NCBI RefSeq assembly: GCF_017309075.1
Contig: NZ_JAEMGS010000009.1
Location: forward strand, 62,001 to 126,000
Length of the DNA stretch: 64,000 nucleotides
From: Motiliproteus sp. SC1-56
Lineage (GTDB): Bacteria; Pseudomonadota; Gammaproteobacteria; Pseudomonadales; Balneatricaceae
Direction: 5' to 3'
Every line of letters starts with the position of its first letter. Position 1 is the stretch's first letter. The notes under the pieces were generated by a model. It was not told the origin of the DNA. It searched no databases and saw nothing but the letters and a program-made list of their open reading frames with translations. This document shows positions 17,466-24,367 of this stretch, piece after piece. The position numbers and the translations under genes are program-made.

Positions 17466-20045
17466 ATGAAGCACAACCGCTCCCTCAAGGCCTATCTCCT
17501 GCGCACCGCGTTCGTCTTTTCCGTGCTGGGCTTTTTTCTCATCTACTGGGCGGCGTCCCAGGCCTATACCAATGCGGTAAAGAGCAACGCCATCGCCGTC
17601 TCCAACCAGCTGGCGCTCAACACCTTCAACTCCATGTTCCAGATCATGCAACAGGGCTGGAACCGGGACCAGGTAGAGACCTTTATCGACAACCTGCAAC
17701 GCACCAGCAGCGAGCACAGCTACAGCATCGAGGTCTACCGGGCCGACCGGGTCACCGAGAAGTTCGGCGCCATCGACCAGAAAGCCTTTGACGCCTTCAA
17801 CCGACGCACCCTGGAGACCAAGAGCGCCCATTTTGCCGAAGAGGGCGCCACCCTGCGTTACAGCTACCCGCTGCTGGCCCGGGCCGAGTGCCTGGGCTGC
17901 CACAGCAACGCCAAGCCAGGCGAACTGCTGGGCTTGATCGAGGTCCGCCAGAATCTCGGCCCCATGCTGCACCACGCCCAGAACGACCTGGTCTCGCGGC
18001 TGATCTACCTGGCCCCGATCCCCTTCCTGTTGGCGGTGGTGGTGATTTTCTTCATGAACCGCCGCATCAACCACTCGATTCAGCACCTGGAGGCGAATAT
18101 CGATCGGGTGCACCGGGTATCGGACCTCAAGCACCTGGAGCTGCAGACCACCGACCTCGGATTCAGCGAGCTCAACCGGGTCTATGCCAAGGTGGAAGGC
18201 TTGGGCGACCGCATGCGCGATATCGCGGTAGACCGCGAACTGCTGGAGTTCGAGATCCGCCTGCTAGAGAAGTTCGTGATCACCTCCGAAGTGGTGCGCG
18301 ACTGGCGGGAATACGTGAACATCCTGCTCAACGACATCAACACGGTGATGCGCGCCTACAACCTCTTCTCCATCTTCAAGGTGGACGAGGAGATTTTCGA
18401 CCTGGAGATTTTCTGGTCCGGACCGCCCAGTGACGAGACCCGAGCATTGATGGAGTCGGAAATCAAGAAGGCGTTGGACGCTTCCCCCCTGTTTCGCAAC
18501 CTGATGACCCTGAGCATCAACCACAGCATCGCCGACCGTAATGGCGCCGTGGTGGACCTGCAGCTCGAAGACGTGCAGCTGCAGACCAAGTCCCTGTTCC
18601 TGGAAGCGCCCAAAATCGGCGGTATCGTCGGCATCGGCGTGCACGTGGATATCAGTCAGGACGAAAGCCGCCGCCTGGTAATGGAGAGTATTCTCTCGAC
18701 CCTGATGAACGTGGTCGGCTCGGTCAAGGCCATCTACAAATACACCAAGGACCTGGAATACTACGCCACCCGCGACCCCCTCACCGACCTGCACAACCAG
18801 CGCATCTTCTGGGAAATGCTCAACTACGAAGTGATGCGCGCCCACCGCAAGGACTACAACTTCGGGCTGCTGGTGGTGGACCTGGACAACTTCAAGTCAA
18901 TCAACGACAGCTACGGCCACAGCTTTGGCGACAAGTTCCTGCAGGAGCTCTCGCGCGCCATGCGCGAGGCTCTGCGCGCCGGCGATATGCTGGCCCGTTA
19001 CGGCGGCGACGAGTTCACCGTGATACTCCCCGAGGCGTCCGTGGAGCAGACTCAGGAGGTGGCCCAGCGCCTGCTCCGAAGCCTGGAGAACCTGCAGCTC
19101 AAAGCGCCCTCGGGAGACGACCTTGAGACCGGCCTGTCCATCGGACTGGCCAACTACCCCGAGCACGCGTCCAGCAGCAAGGACCTGTTCATGTTTGCCG
19201 ACAACATGATGTACAAGGCCAAGGCGCTGGGTAAGAACCGGGTCTACGTTCCCAGCGAGGACGACGTCATCGAGGTGTTCAAGGACATCAGCGAGAAGAG
19301 CCTGATGATCAGCAAGGCCATCAAGGAGAAGCGGGTCATCCCCTACTTCCAGCCGCTGATGGGTAATGCCTCCGGGAAAATAGAAGCCGTGGAGGTGCTG
19401 AGCCGGATTCAGCTGGAGGGCGATAACGTGATGGGCGCCCACGAGTTCATTGAAATCGCGGAAAACATGGGAGTGATTCACAACCTCGATTTCGCGGTGA
19501 TGGAGAAAGCCTTCAGCCAGGTCCAGAAAGAGGGCTTTGACGGTCTGGTCTTCGTCAACATGTCCCCGCGCTCTCTGGTGCTGAGCGAATTTGTGCCCGA
19601 GGTGAAACGCATCGTCGCCGAAGCCGGTATTCCGCCGCAGCGGGTGGTGTTTGAGATCACCGAGCGAGATACCGTGAAGAACATGACCATGCTGGAGAAG
19701 TTCGTCCAGAGCCTGAAAGCGGAAGGCTTCAACCTGGCGATTGATGATTTCGGCTCGGGCTTCTCGTCCTTCCACTACCTCAAGCACTTCCCCATCGACT
19801 TCGTGAAGATCGAAGGGGAATTTATCGCCAACATGGTCAACGACAGCAAGGACAACGCCGTGGTGCGCTGTATTACGGACCTGGCCCACGAGCTCAAGGC
19901 CCGCACCATAGCCGAATACGTGGAGAGCGCAGAAGTGCTGGAGGCGGTGAAGGCGATCAACATCACCTACGCCCAGGGCTTCCATATCCGCCGCCCGGCG
20001 CCCTATATCTACCCACCGGAAGAACGGCAGCAGCAGACCGGCTGA
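17466..20045 (+). CDS. Membrane c-di-GMP enzyme with periplasmic c-type haem motif (GGDEF + EAL)
   Basis: The 859-residue protein has a membrane helix at about 9-31, a periplasmic domain of about 145 residues, a second helix at about 180-200, a cytoplasmic linker, a GGDEF domain and an EAL domain. The periplasmic part contains CLGCH (C142, C145, H146), a c-type haem attachment motif, in a Tll0287/DUF3365-like setting. It could therefore sense redox state, NO or O2. The cyclase motif GGDEF is intact (513-517). The phosphodiesterase motif reads EVL (643-645), and other metal and catalytic residues are recognisable (VNMSP, EITERD, DDFGSG, AEYVES, AQGF). The lysine motif reads VKIE, not VKID. Either or both activities may be live. 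It is a single gene with no partner. Confidence 0.87.
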   Translation: MKHNRSLKAYLLRTAFVFSVLGFFLIYWAASQAYTNAVKSNAIAVSNQLALNTFNSMFQIMQQGWNRDQVETFIDNLQRTSSEHSYSIEVYRADRVTEKFGAIDQKAFDAFNRRTLETKSAHFAEEGATLRYSYPLLARAECLGCHSNAKPGELLGLIEVRQNLGPMLHHAQNDLVSRLIYLAPIPFLLAVVVIFFMNRRINHSIQHLEANIDRVHRVSDLKHLELQTTDLGFSELNRVYAKVEGLGDRMRDIAVDRELLEFEIRLLEKFVITSEVVRDWREYVNILLNDINTVMRAYNLFSIFKVDEEIFDLEIFWSGPPSDETRALMESEIKKALDASPLFRNLMTLSINHSIADRNGAVVDLQLEDVQLQTKSLFLEAPKIGGIVGIGVHVDISQDESRRLVMESILSTLMNVVGSVKAIYKYTKDLEYYATRDPLTDLHNQRIFWEMLNYEVMRAHRKDYNFGLLVVDLDNFKSINDSYGHSFGDKFLQELSRAMREALRAGDMLARYGGDEFTVILPEASVEQTQEVAQRLLRSLENLQLKAPSGDDLETGLSIGLANYPEHASSSKDLFMFADNMMYKAKALGKNRVYVPSEDDVIEVFKDISEKSLMISKAIKEKRVIPYFQPLMGNASGKIEAVEVLSRIQLEGDNVMGAHEFIEIAENMGVIHNLDFAVMEKAFSQVQKEGFDGLVFVNMSPRSLVLSEFVPEVKRIVAEAGIPPQRVVFEITERDTVKNMTMLEKFVQSLKAEGFNLAIDDFGSGFSSFHYLKHFPIDFVKIEGEFIANMVNDSKDNAVVRCITDLAHELKARTIAEYVESAEVLEAVKAINITYAQGFHIRRPAPYIYPPEERQQQTG

Positions 20046-20067
20046 GCCGGGGCCAACTCAACCTAGA

Positions 20068-20119
20068 AAGAAGCGTTTTGGTAAGAAACGTTTTGGTAAG
20101 AAACGGTTTGGAAAGAAAG
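20068..20119. repeat. Short tandem repeat, 15-bp unit
   Basis: Three consecutive 15-base units close to AAGAAACGTTTTGGT (20068-20082, 20083-20097, 20098-20112) are followed by a seven-base partial copy. The array lies in the gap between the GGDEF/EAL gene and the convergent lipoprotein gene, directly before a hairpin. It may be slippage-prone. No function can be assigned. Confidence 0.8.
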
Positions 20120-20157
20120 CAAGGCCTGCATCGCTAAGCGCCAGGCCTTGTCGTTTT
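20120..20157. terminator. Likely terminator hairpin between convergent genes
   Basis: A 9-bp perfect stem (CAAGGCCTG / CAGGCCTTG) has a 13-base loop. The plus strand continues TCGTTTT and the minus strand CTTTCTTT, so it could end transcription of both the GGDEF/EAL gene and the porin-lipoprotein unit, though the long loop makes it a moderate candidate. Confidence 0.6.
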
Positions 20158-20203
20158 GAGCGCGGTAGCTCGCTGAGAGAGGTTGGGGAGTTGAGCCTGT
20201 AGC

Positions 20204-20365
20204 TTATTCAGCCCTCCGTGGCGGCTGCCCGAACACCCCGTCCTGCCCGCTGACCAGGCCCGGCCCTGCGGGGATCTCCCGATCGCTCTGGTAATCAAAG
20301 GGCTGAGCGCCGCAGCCTGCCAGCAGCAGCACCGCGAACGCCCAGCCAAGCCGTTTAAAGACCAT
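20204..20365 (-). CDS. Small lipoprotein, 53 residues, downstream of porin
   Basis: An open frame from the ATG at 20365 encodes a 53-residue protein beginning MVFKRLGWAFAVLLLAGCGA. This is a complete lipoprotein signal with lipobox LAGC (Cys18). The mature part of 36 residues contains DYQSDREIPAGPGLVSGQDG, is rich in Gly and Pro, and ends PPRRAE. The start lies five bases after the porin stop, so the two genes are probably cotranscribed and may be functionally linked. Asp at position +2 is absent (Gly follows Cys), so outer-membrane sorting is expected. I do not recognise the family. The lipobox and the tight spacing are the reasons to call it a gene. Confidence 0.7.
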   Translation of the reverse strand: MVFKRLGWAFAVLLLAGCGAQPFDYQSDREIPAGPGLVSGQDGVFGQPPRRAE

Positions 20366-20370
20366 GGAGT

Positions 20371-21645
20371 TTAGAACTTCACCCGGGCACCGGCCATGAC
20401 GTGCCAGATATCGTCATAGTCGGTACTGCGGTTATCCTCCATCTCAAACTGGCGCAGTTGGAAGTATGCCTCGGTGGCCCACTCGGTGATATTGCGAACG
20501 TACTGGAAGCCCATGCTGGTCCCCTCGTTCCCGTTGGCACTGACATCGTCGGAGCTGTAGTAATCAACCGAGTACGCCGAGGCGCCCATCTTGTAGCCGA
20601 GCTTGGTGTAATAAAACTGCGGATCGCCACTTCCTCTTTTCCGGTCCTGCTGACCACTGGCAAAGGTGAGGTTGAAGCCGTTGTCCATGGCCACCGAGAT
20701 CGAACCATTGACCTGGTTGTCGATTGGGCTATCGCTCTGGTTGTCGGCAAAGGCGAGGGCGCCGGCCACCTTGAGCCCACCCAAATCCCCCTTGTAGCGC
20801 ACCGCCGCATCAAGCCCGTCATCCTCTGCGTGGCTGACCGAGAAGGTAAAGCCGGCGATGGCGGGGGTGTCGTAACGGATCCGATCCTGCCGCGAGAGGC
20901 CGTCCATATTGGTAAAGCCATCGCTGATTACAACTAAATCAGTGCTGTCACTGACAAAGCCATTGCTATTTTTGTCATAGAACCTCAATCTACTGCCCAC
21001 ATCACCCACCGAGGAGTACCCGGCCAGACCGGTGCCGGAAAGGTCCACCTCGGAGGTGCCGTTACTGGCGGTATCCCCCTGCCCCAGGGAGAGCTTGCCC
21101 CAGCCCTTGTCGGCGAAGTAGATCTCGAACTTGCGCTGGGCGAAGTTGTTTTCGCTGTGATCAGACTCCCTGGAATTTTGAAACACGTCAGAGCTTGAGT
21201 TGGACTCGAACTCCACCTCGATCACCGACCCCACGCTGAAGGTATCGGAAGCATCGTACTCGCCGATAATCCGAAAGCGCGTATTGGAGTTTTCGTTATC
21301 GACGTGGTGGACGTCGCTGTTTTCCCCATCGTCGTAGGCCATGACCGCCCGGTTGATGTGCCCCGACAGGGACACCCGCACCTTGTCGTTGCCGGAAATG
21401 ATGGTGGGCTTCCAATCCGCCGCCCCGTCACCGTTGACCGCCGGACGGCCGGTGGCCCGGGTTGACTGCCCCGCATGAGCGGGATCGCTGTGCTCAGTCC
21501 GCTCCATCGCCTCGAGCGTCTCAATCCGGTTCATCAACTCGTTCATCTGGGCTTTCAGGTCGCTCAGCTCATCCGCCGACGCCGCGGTCGGTACAACCAA
21601 GGCCGCTGTCAGCGCCGAAGCCATCAGGGTCTTTTCAAATCGCAT
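20371..21645 (-). CDS. Outer-membrane porin-like protein with N-terminal coiled coil
   Basis: The 424-residue protein has a signal peptide (cleavage near AASADELSD) and then a short coiled-coil stretch (LSDLKAQMNELMNRIETLE), as in trimeric carbohydrate or phosphate porins. The rest shows alternating beta-strand patterns: FRIIGEYDASDTFSVGSVIEVEFE, in part, and FEIYFADKGWGKLSLGQGDTA, in part. It ends with the terminal Phe (ARVKF) recognised by the outer-membrane assembly machinery. It should form a general or anion-selective channel. The substrate is unknown. It differs clearly from the porin at the left edge of the window. A 53-residue lipoprotein gene follows after five bases. Confidence 0.87.
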   Translation of the reverse strand: MRFEKTLMASALTAALVVPTAASADELSDLKAQMNELMNRIETLEAMERTEHSDPAHAGQSTRATGRPAVNGDGAADWKPTIISGNDKVRVSLSGHINRAVMAYDDGENSDVHHVDNENSNTRFRIIGEYDASDTFSVGSVIEVEFESNSSSDVFQNSRESDHSENNFAQRKFEIYFADKGWGKLSLGQGDTASNGTSEVDLSGTGLAGYSSVGDVGSRLRFYDKNSNGFVSDSTDLVVISDGFTNMDGLSRQDRIRYDTPAIAGFTFSVSHAEDDGLDAAVRYKGDLGGLKVAGALAFADNQSDSPIDNQVNGSISVAMDNGFNLTFASGQQDRKRGSGDPQFYYTKLGYKMGASAYSVDYYSSDDVSANGNEGTSMGFQYVRNITEWATEAYFQLRQFEMEDNRSTDYDDIWHVMAGARVKF

Positions 21646-21914
21646 GCCTATGTCCTCTCTTGGATTCCCCTTCTAACGGGCTGGCAATACGTCAGACCGG
21701 CCCTAGCCAGCTGTTTAATTAACATCCAGCTTCAAAGCAGTATTGATGCACGTCCTAAGTTTGTCGAGCAAACGCTTGATTATTGGCAACAGCCCCAAAA
21801 ATCGCCAATTTTCACTGTGCCAGACGCAGGTGACCGTTCGATGACAAACACCGATGGAAAACAGCAGTTTGCCCAGAACAGCGGGAATTCCTGCCGGCAA
21901 GGAGACGTCAGCGC
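21646..21914. promoter_or_regulatory. Non-coding spacer upstream of the coiled-coil porin
   Basis: This 269-base spacer lies upstream of the porin (minus strand) and downstream of the phaB-like gene terminator. It is AT-rich compared with the coding DNA. It must contain the porin promoter, but I see no convincing -35/-10 pair and no gene. Confidence 0.4.
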
Positions 21915-21942
21915 AAAAAAAAAGCTCCCGAAGGAGCTTTTT
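21915..21942 (-). terminator. Intrinsic terminator of the acetoacetyl-CoA reductase gene
   Basis: On the minus strand a 10-bp stem (AAAAAGCTCC / GGAGCTTTTT) with tetraloop TTCG is followed by a run of nine T. It begins about 25 bases after the reductase stop. Confidence 0.93.
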
Positions 21943-21967
21943 GAGATTGCTTGGCGAACGCCATGCG

Positions 21968-22708
21968 TCAGTGCATGTGCTGGCCGCCATTGATGGAGAG
22001 GTTGGAACCGGTGATGTAGCCGGCTTCCTCATCGGCCAGGAAGGCCACGGCACGGCCGATCTCCGCCGGCTGGCCCATACGGCCCACCGGGATCTGGGCG
22101 ACGATCTTGTCCTGGATGGCCTGGTCGATCTTGGCCACCATCGGGGTCAGAATGTAGCCGGGTGAAATGGTGTTGACGGTCACCCCGTTACGGGCGCCTT
22201 CCTGCGCCAGGGCCTTGGTGAAGCCATGCAGACCGGCTTTGGCGGCCGAGTAGTTGGCCTGACCCATCTGGCCCTTCTCGCCGTTGACGGAGGAGATGTT
22301 GATGATCCGGCCCCACTTCTGCTCCAGCATCGCTTCGATGACCGGGCGGGTCATGTTGAAGGCGCTGTCCAGGTTGGTGTTCAGCACCGCGTGCCACTGA
22401 TCCCAGTCCATCTTCTTGAAGAAGCCGTCGCGGGTGATGCCGGCATTGTTGACCAGTACATCAATGCTACCGCCCGCCTTTTCAGTGATCTCGGCCACGG
22501 CCTGCTGACAGGACTCGAGGCTGGTCACGTCGACGTGCTGGATCAGGAAGTCGTAACCGGCACCTTTCTGCTCTTCCTGCCACGCTTTGGCCTTCTCCTC
22601 GTTGCTGTAGCCAGCAACGACTTTCATTCCCTTATCAGCCAGCGCCTGACAAATTGCTGAACCGATGCCCCCTGTGCCGCCGGTAACCAGTGCGATCCTT
22701 TGAGTCAT
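21968..22708 (-). CDS. phaB: Acetoacetyl-CoA reductase (NADPH), PhaB type
   Basis: The 246-residue short-chain dehydrogenase matches PhaB in length and in pattern. The N-terminal TGGTGGIG binds the cofactor, NNAGI follows, and the catalytic Ser (ISSVNGEKGQMGQ) and YSAAK Tyr/Lys are intact. The PhaB-typical Gln residues of the substrate pocket (GQMGQANY) are present. It reduces acetoacetyl-CoA to (R)-3-hydroxybutyryl-CoA for polyhydroxybutyrate. A strong AGGAGG site precedes the ATG. It is transcribed alone. The thiolase for the preceding step is at 10992-12176, and no phaC synthase is in the window. FabG-like chain-elongation reductases are the main alternative, but the sequence is closer to PhaB. 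Confidence 0.92.
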   Translation of the reverse strand: MTQRIALVTGGTGGIGSAICQALADKGMKVVAGYSNEEKAKAWQEEQKGAGYDFLIQHVDVTSLESCQQAVAEITEKAGGSIDVLVNNAGITRDGFFKKMDWDQWHAVLNTNLDSAFNMTRPVIEAMLEQKWGRIINISSVNGEKGQMGQANYSAAKAGLHGFTKALAQEGARNGVTVNTISPGYILTPMVAKIDQAIQDKIVAQIPVGRMGQPAEIGRAVAFLADEEAGYITGSNLSINGGQHMH

Positions 22709-23027
22709 TCAACTTCCTCCTAAATGCGTGTCCTTGTGCGATGGTCAGCCCCTGCTGAGCCACCCGTGTTGCTATCCTACCTTATTCTCTAGGGGGTCTA
22801 GCAAGCCAGCCAATAATATTCAATCGCACGCGCTCTTGCACCCCCTGATTTCCCTTATAAATGCACGAAAAATTCAGCTTTTTCTCTGTTTATTAACCAT
22901 TTGGTCGACTCTCCCGGCGTAATGAACGCCAAGCTTAGACTTTAGGGGAAGAGGTGCTAGGAGGAACTAACGGTGCCACCTCGGTGTACACCGGGGCCCG
23001 GCGGACTAAAAAATACCGCGCCGGGTC
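22709..23027. promoter_or_regulatory. Spacer between phaB-like gene and the tRNA promoter
   Basis: About 320 bases separate the divergent reductase gene and the tRNA gene. The reductase ribosome site lies at its left edge. I found no gene here, and no clear promoter for the reductase was recognised. Confidence 0.4.
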
Positions 23028-23056
23028 TAGACAGCTCCAAACCGGCTCCCTATAAT
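23028..23056 (+). promoter_or_regulatory. sigma-70 promoter of the initiator tRNA gene
   Basis: A -35 box TAGACA (23028-23033, five of six) and a perfect -10 box TATAAT (23051-23056) are separated by exactly 17 bases. The bases after the -10 (GCGTCCC) form a GC-rich discriminator of the kind linked to stringent control of stable RNA genes. Confidence 0.92.
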
Positions 23057-23070
23057 GCGTCCCACGTTGA

Positions 23071-23147
<77 letters not shown>

Positions 23148-23155
23148 ATTTTCGG

Positions 23156-23190
23156 AAGGCCGATCAGTAACTTACTGATCGGCCTTTTCC
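23156..23190 (+). terminator. Intrinsic terminator of the tRNA gene
   Basis: A perfect stem of about 14 bp (AAGGCCGATCAGTA paired with TACTGATCGGCCTT) and a tight loop is followed by TTTT. It begins nine bases after the tRNA CCA. Confidence 0.95.
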
Positions 23191-23239
23191 GTTTTTAAAG
23201 CCCTCAAAGCAGCGGCTGACGATAACGACCGCATCCGCT

Positions 23240-24367
23240 GTGGGCCGGCAGCAAAGGAAAGGCGCCATCGGCAGGAGAACTCAAGGGCCTGAAGCGGCCC
23301 CCGCTCTTGACTCAACCAGCCTGCTGCGCAAGGCCGGTTTCGGCGCCCGCGGGTGGCCAAAATGGTCTTTGTTCACCGCGCTCTTTCTACTTCTGAGCAC
23401 CGCCGTTCCCTACACCATTTACACCGAGCTGGACGGGCGTTTTCCGCTAGGCGCCGAACGGCTGTGGAGCGCGCCCCTGGTGCTGGGGTGCGTTGCCCTG
23501 CTGACGGTCTATTACTGCAGCGACGGACTGCGGCTGTTCTTCGTCCTCAAGGCGCTGGGGTACGCCATTCCCAGGCGCCGCCTCGCCCCCCTGGTGTTTA
23601 TCAACCTGCTGGTGTCCAACCTCACGCCCATGGCCACCGGCGGCGGCCTGGCCCAGGTCTGGTACCTGCGCCGCGAAGGGGTACACGTGGGAGCCGCCAC
23701 CGCTGCAACGACCCTTCGCACCCTGCTGGCCAGCGCAATGATTTTTGTTCCGGCGCCTTTCCTGTTCCTGTTTCTCGACGCCCTTAAGCGCAACCCCCTC
23801 CACGGTCACTGGACCTTCTTTCTCGGCGCGGCCGCGGCCCTTTACGTGGGGTTTTTCACCCTGCTGCTGTTGCGACGGGGCTGGTTCATCCACCTGTTGG
23901 ATCTCATCCTCCGACTGCTGCACCGCCTGCACCTGATCGGAGCGCCGCGCCTGCGTCGCTGGCGCTTTGGTCTGCGGCGGGAGATGATCCGCTTTACCGT
24001 CGCATTGCGGGCCTTTCGCAAAGGCCCGCGCCAAGCCGTGCTGCTCGCACTACTCTTCAGCCTGCTGTTTTTACTCAGCCTATTTTCGTTCCCGGCGCTA
24101 CTGCTCTGGTCGCTGGGCTATGCCATCGATTACGCAACCGTGCTCGGCCTGATGACCGTAACCACCTTCATCATGTATTTCGCCCCCACCCCCGGGGCCG
24201 CCGGTATCGCCGAAGGGGCTTTCGGACTGCTATTCGCCAAACTGGTGGGACAGGCCGACCTGGTGCTGGTGATACTGGCCTGGCGCTTTCTCACCATCCA
24301 TCTGGGCATGCTCATTGGCGTCCCTCTGAGCCTGCATACCCTGGCCCGGAGAAACACCAATGCTTAG
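23240..24367 (+). CDS. Flippase-like membrane protein (lysylphosphatidylglycerol synthase TM / UPF0104 type)
   Basis: The frame encodes up to 375 residues from a GTG at 23240, with about eight membrane helices from residue 40 on. The conserved core of the family is visible: LVFINLLVSNLTPMATGGGLAQVWYL in part, and PTPGAAGIAEGAFGLLF. Relatives include the flippase domain of MprF and the glycolipid-linked AglD/UPF0104 proteins. They are thought to move lipids or lipid-linked sugars across the inner membrane. The gene overlaps the glycosyltransferase gene by eight bases, so they are translationally coupled and likely act on the same lipid. The exact start is uncertain: the first 40 residues are low in hydrophobicity and have no clear ribosome site. 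Confidence 0.82.
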   Translation: MGRQQRKGAIGRRTQGPEAAPALDSTSLLRKAGFGARGWPKWSLFTALFLLLSTAVPYTIYTELDGRFPLGAERLWSAPLVLGCVALLTVYYCSDGLRLFFVLKALGYAIPRRRLAPLVFINLLVSNLTPMATGGGLAQVWYLRREGVHVGAATAATTLRTLLASAMIFVPAPFLFLFLDALKRNPLHGHWTFFLGAAAALYVGFFTLLLLRRGWFIHLLDLILRLLHRLHLIGAPRLRRWRFGLRREMIRFTVALRAFRKGPRQAVLLALLFSLLFLLSLFSFPALLLWSLGYAIDYATVLGLMTVTTFIMYFAPTPGAAGIAEGAFGLLFAKLVGQADLVLVILAWRFLTIHLGMLIGVPLSLHTLARRNTNA

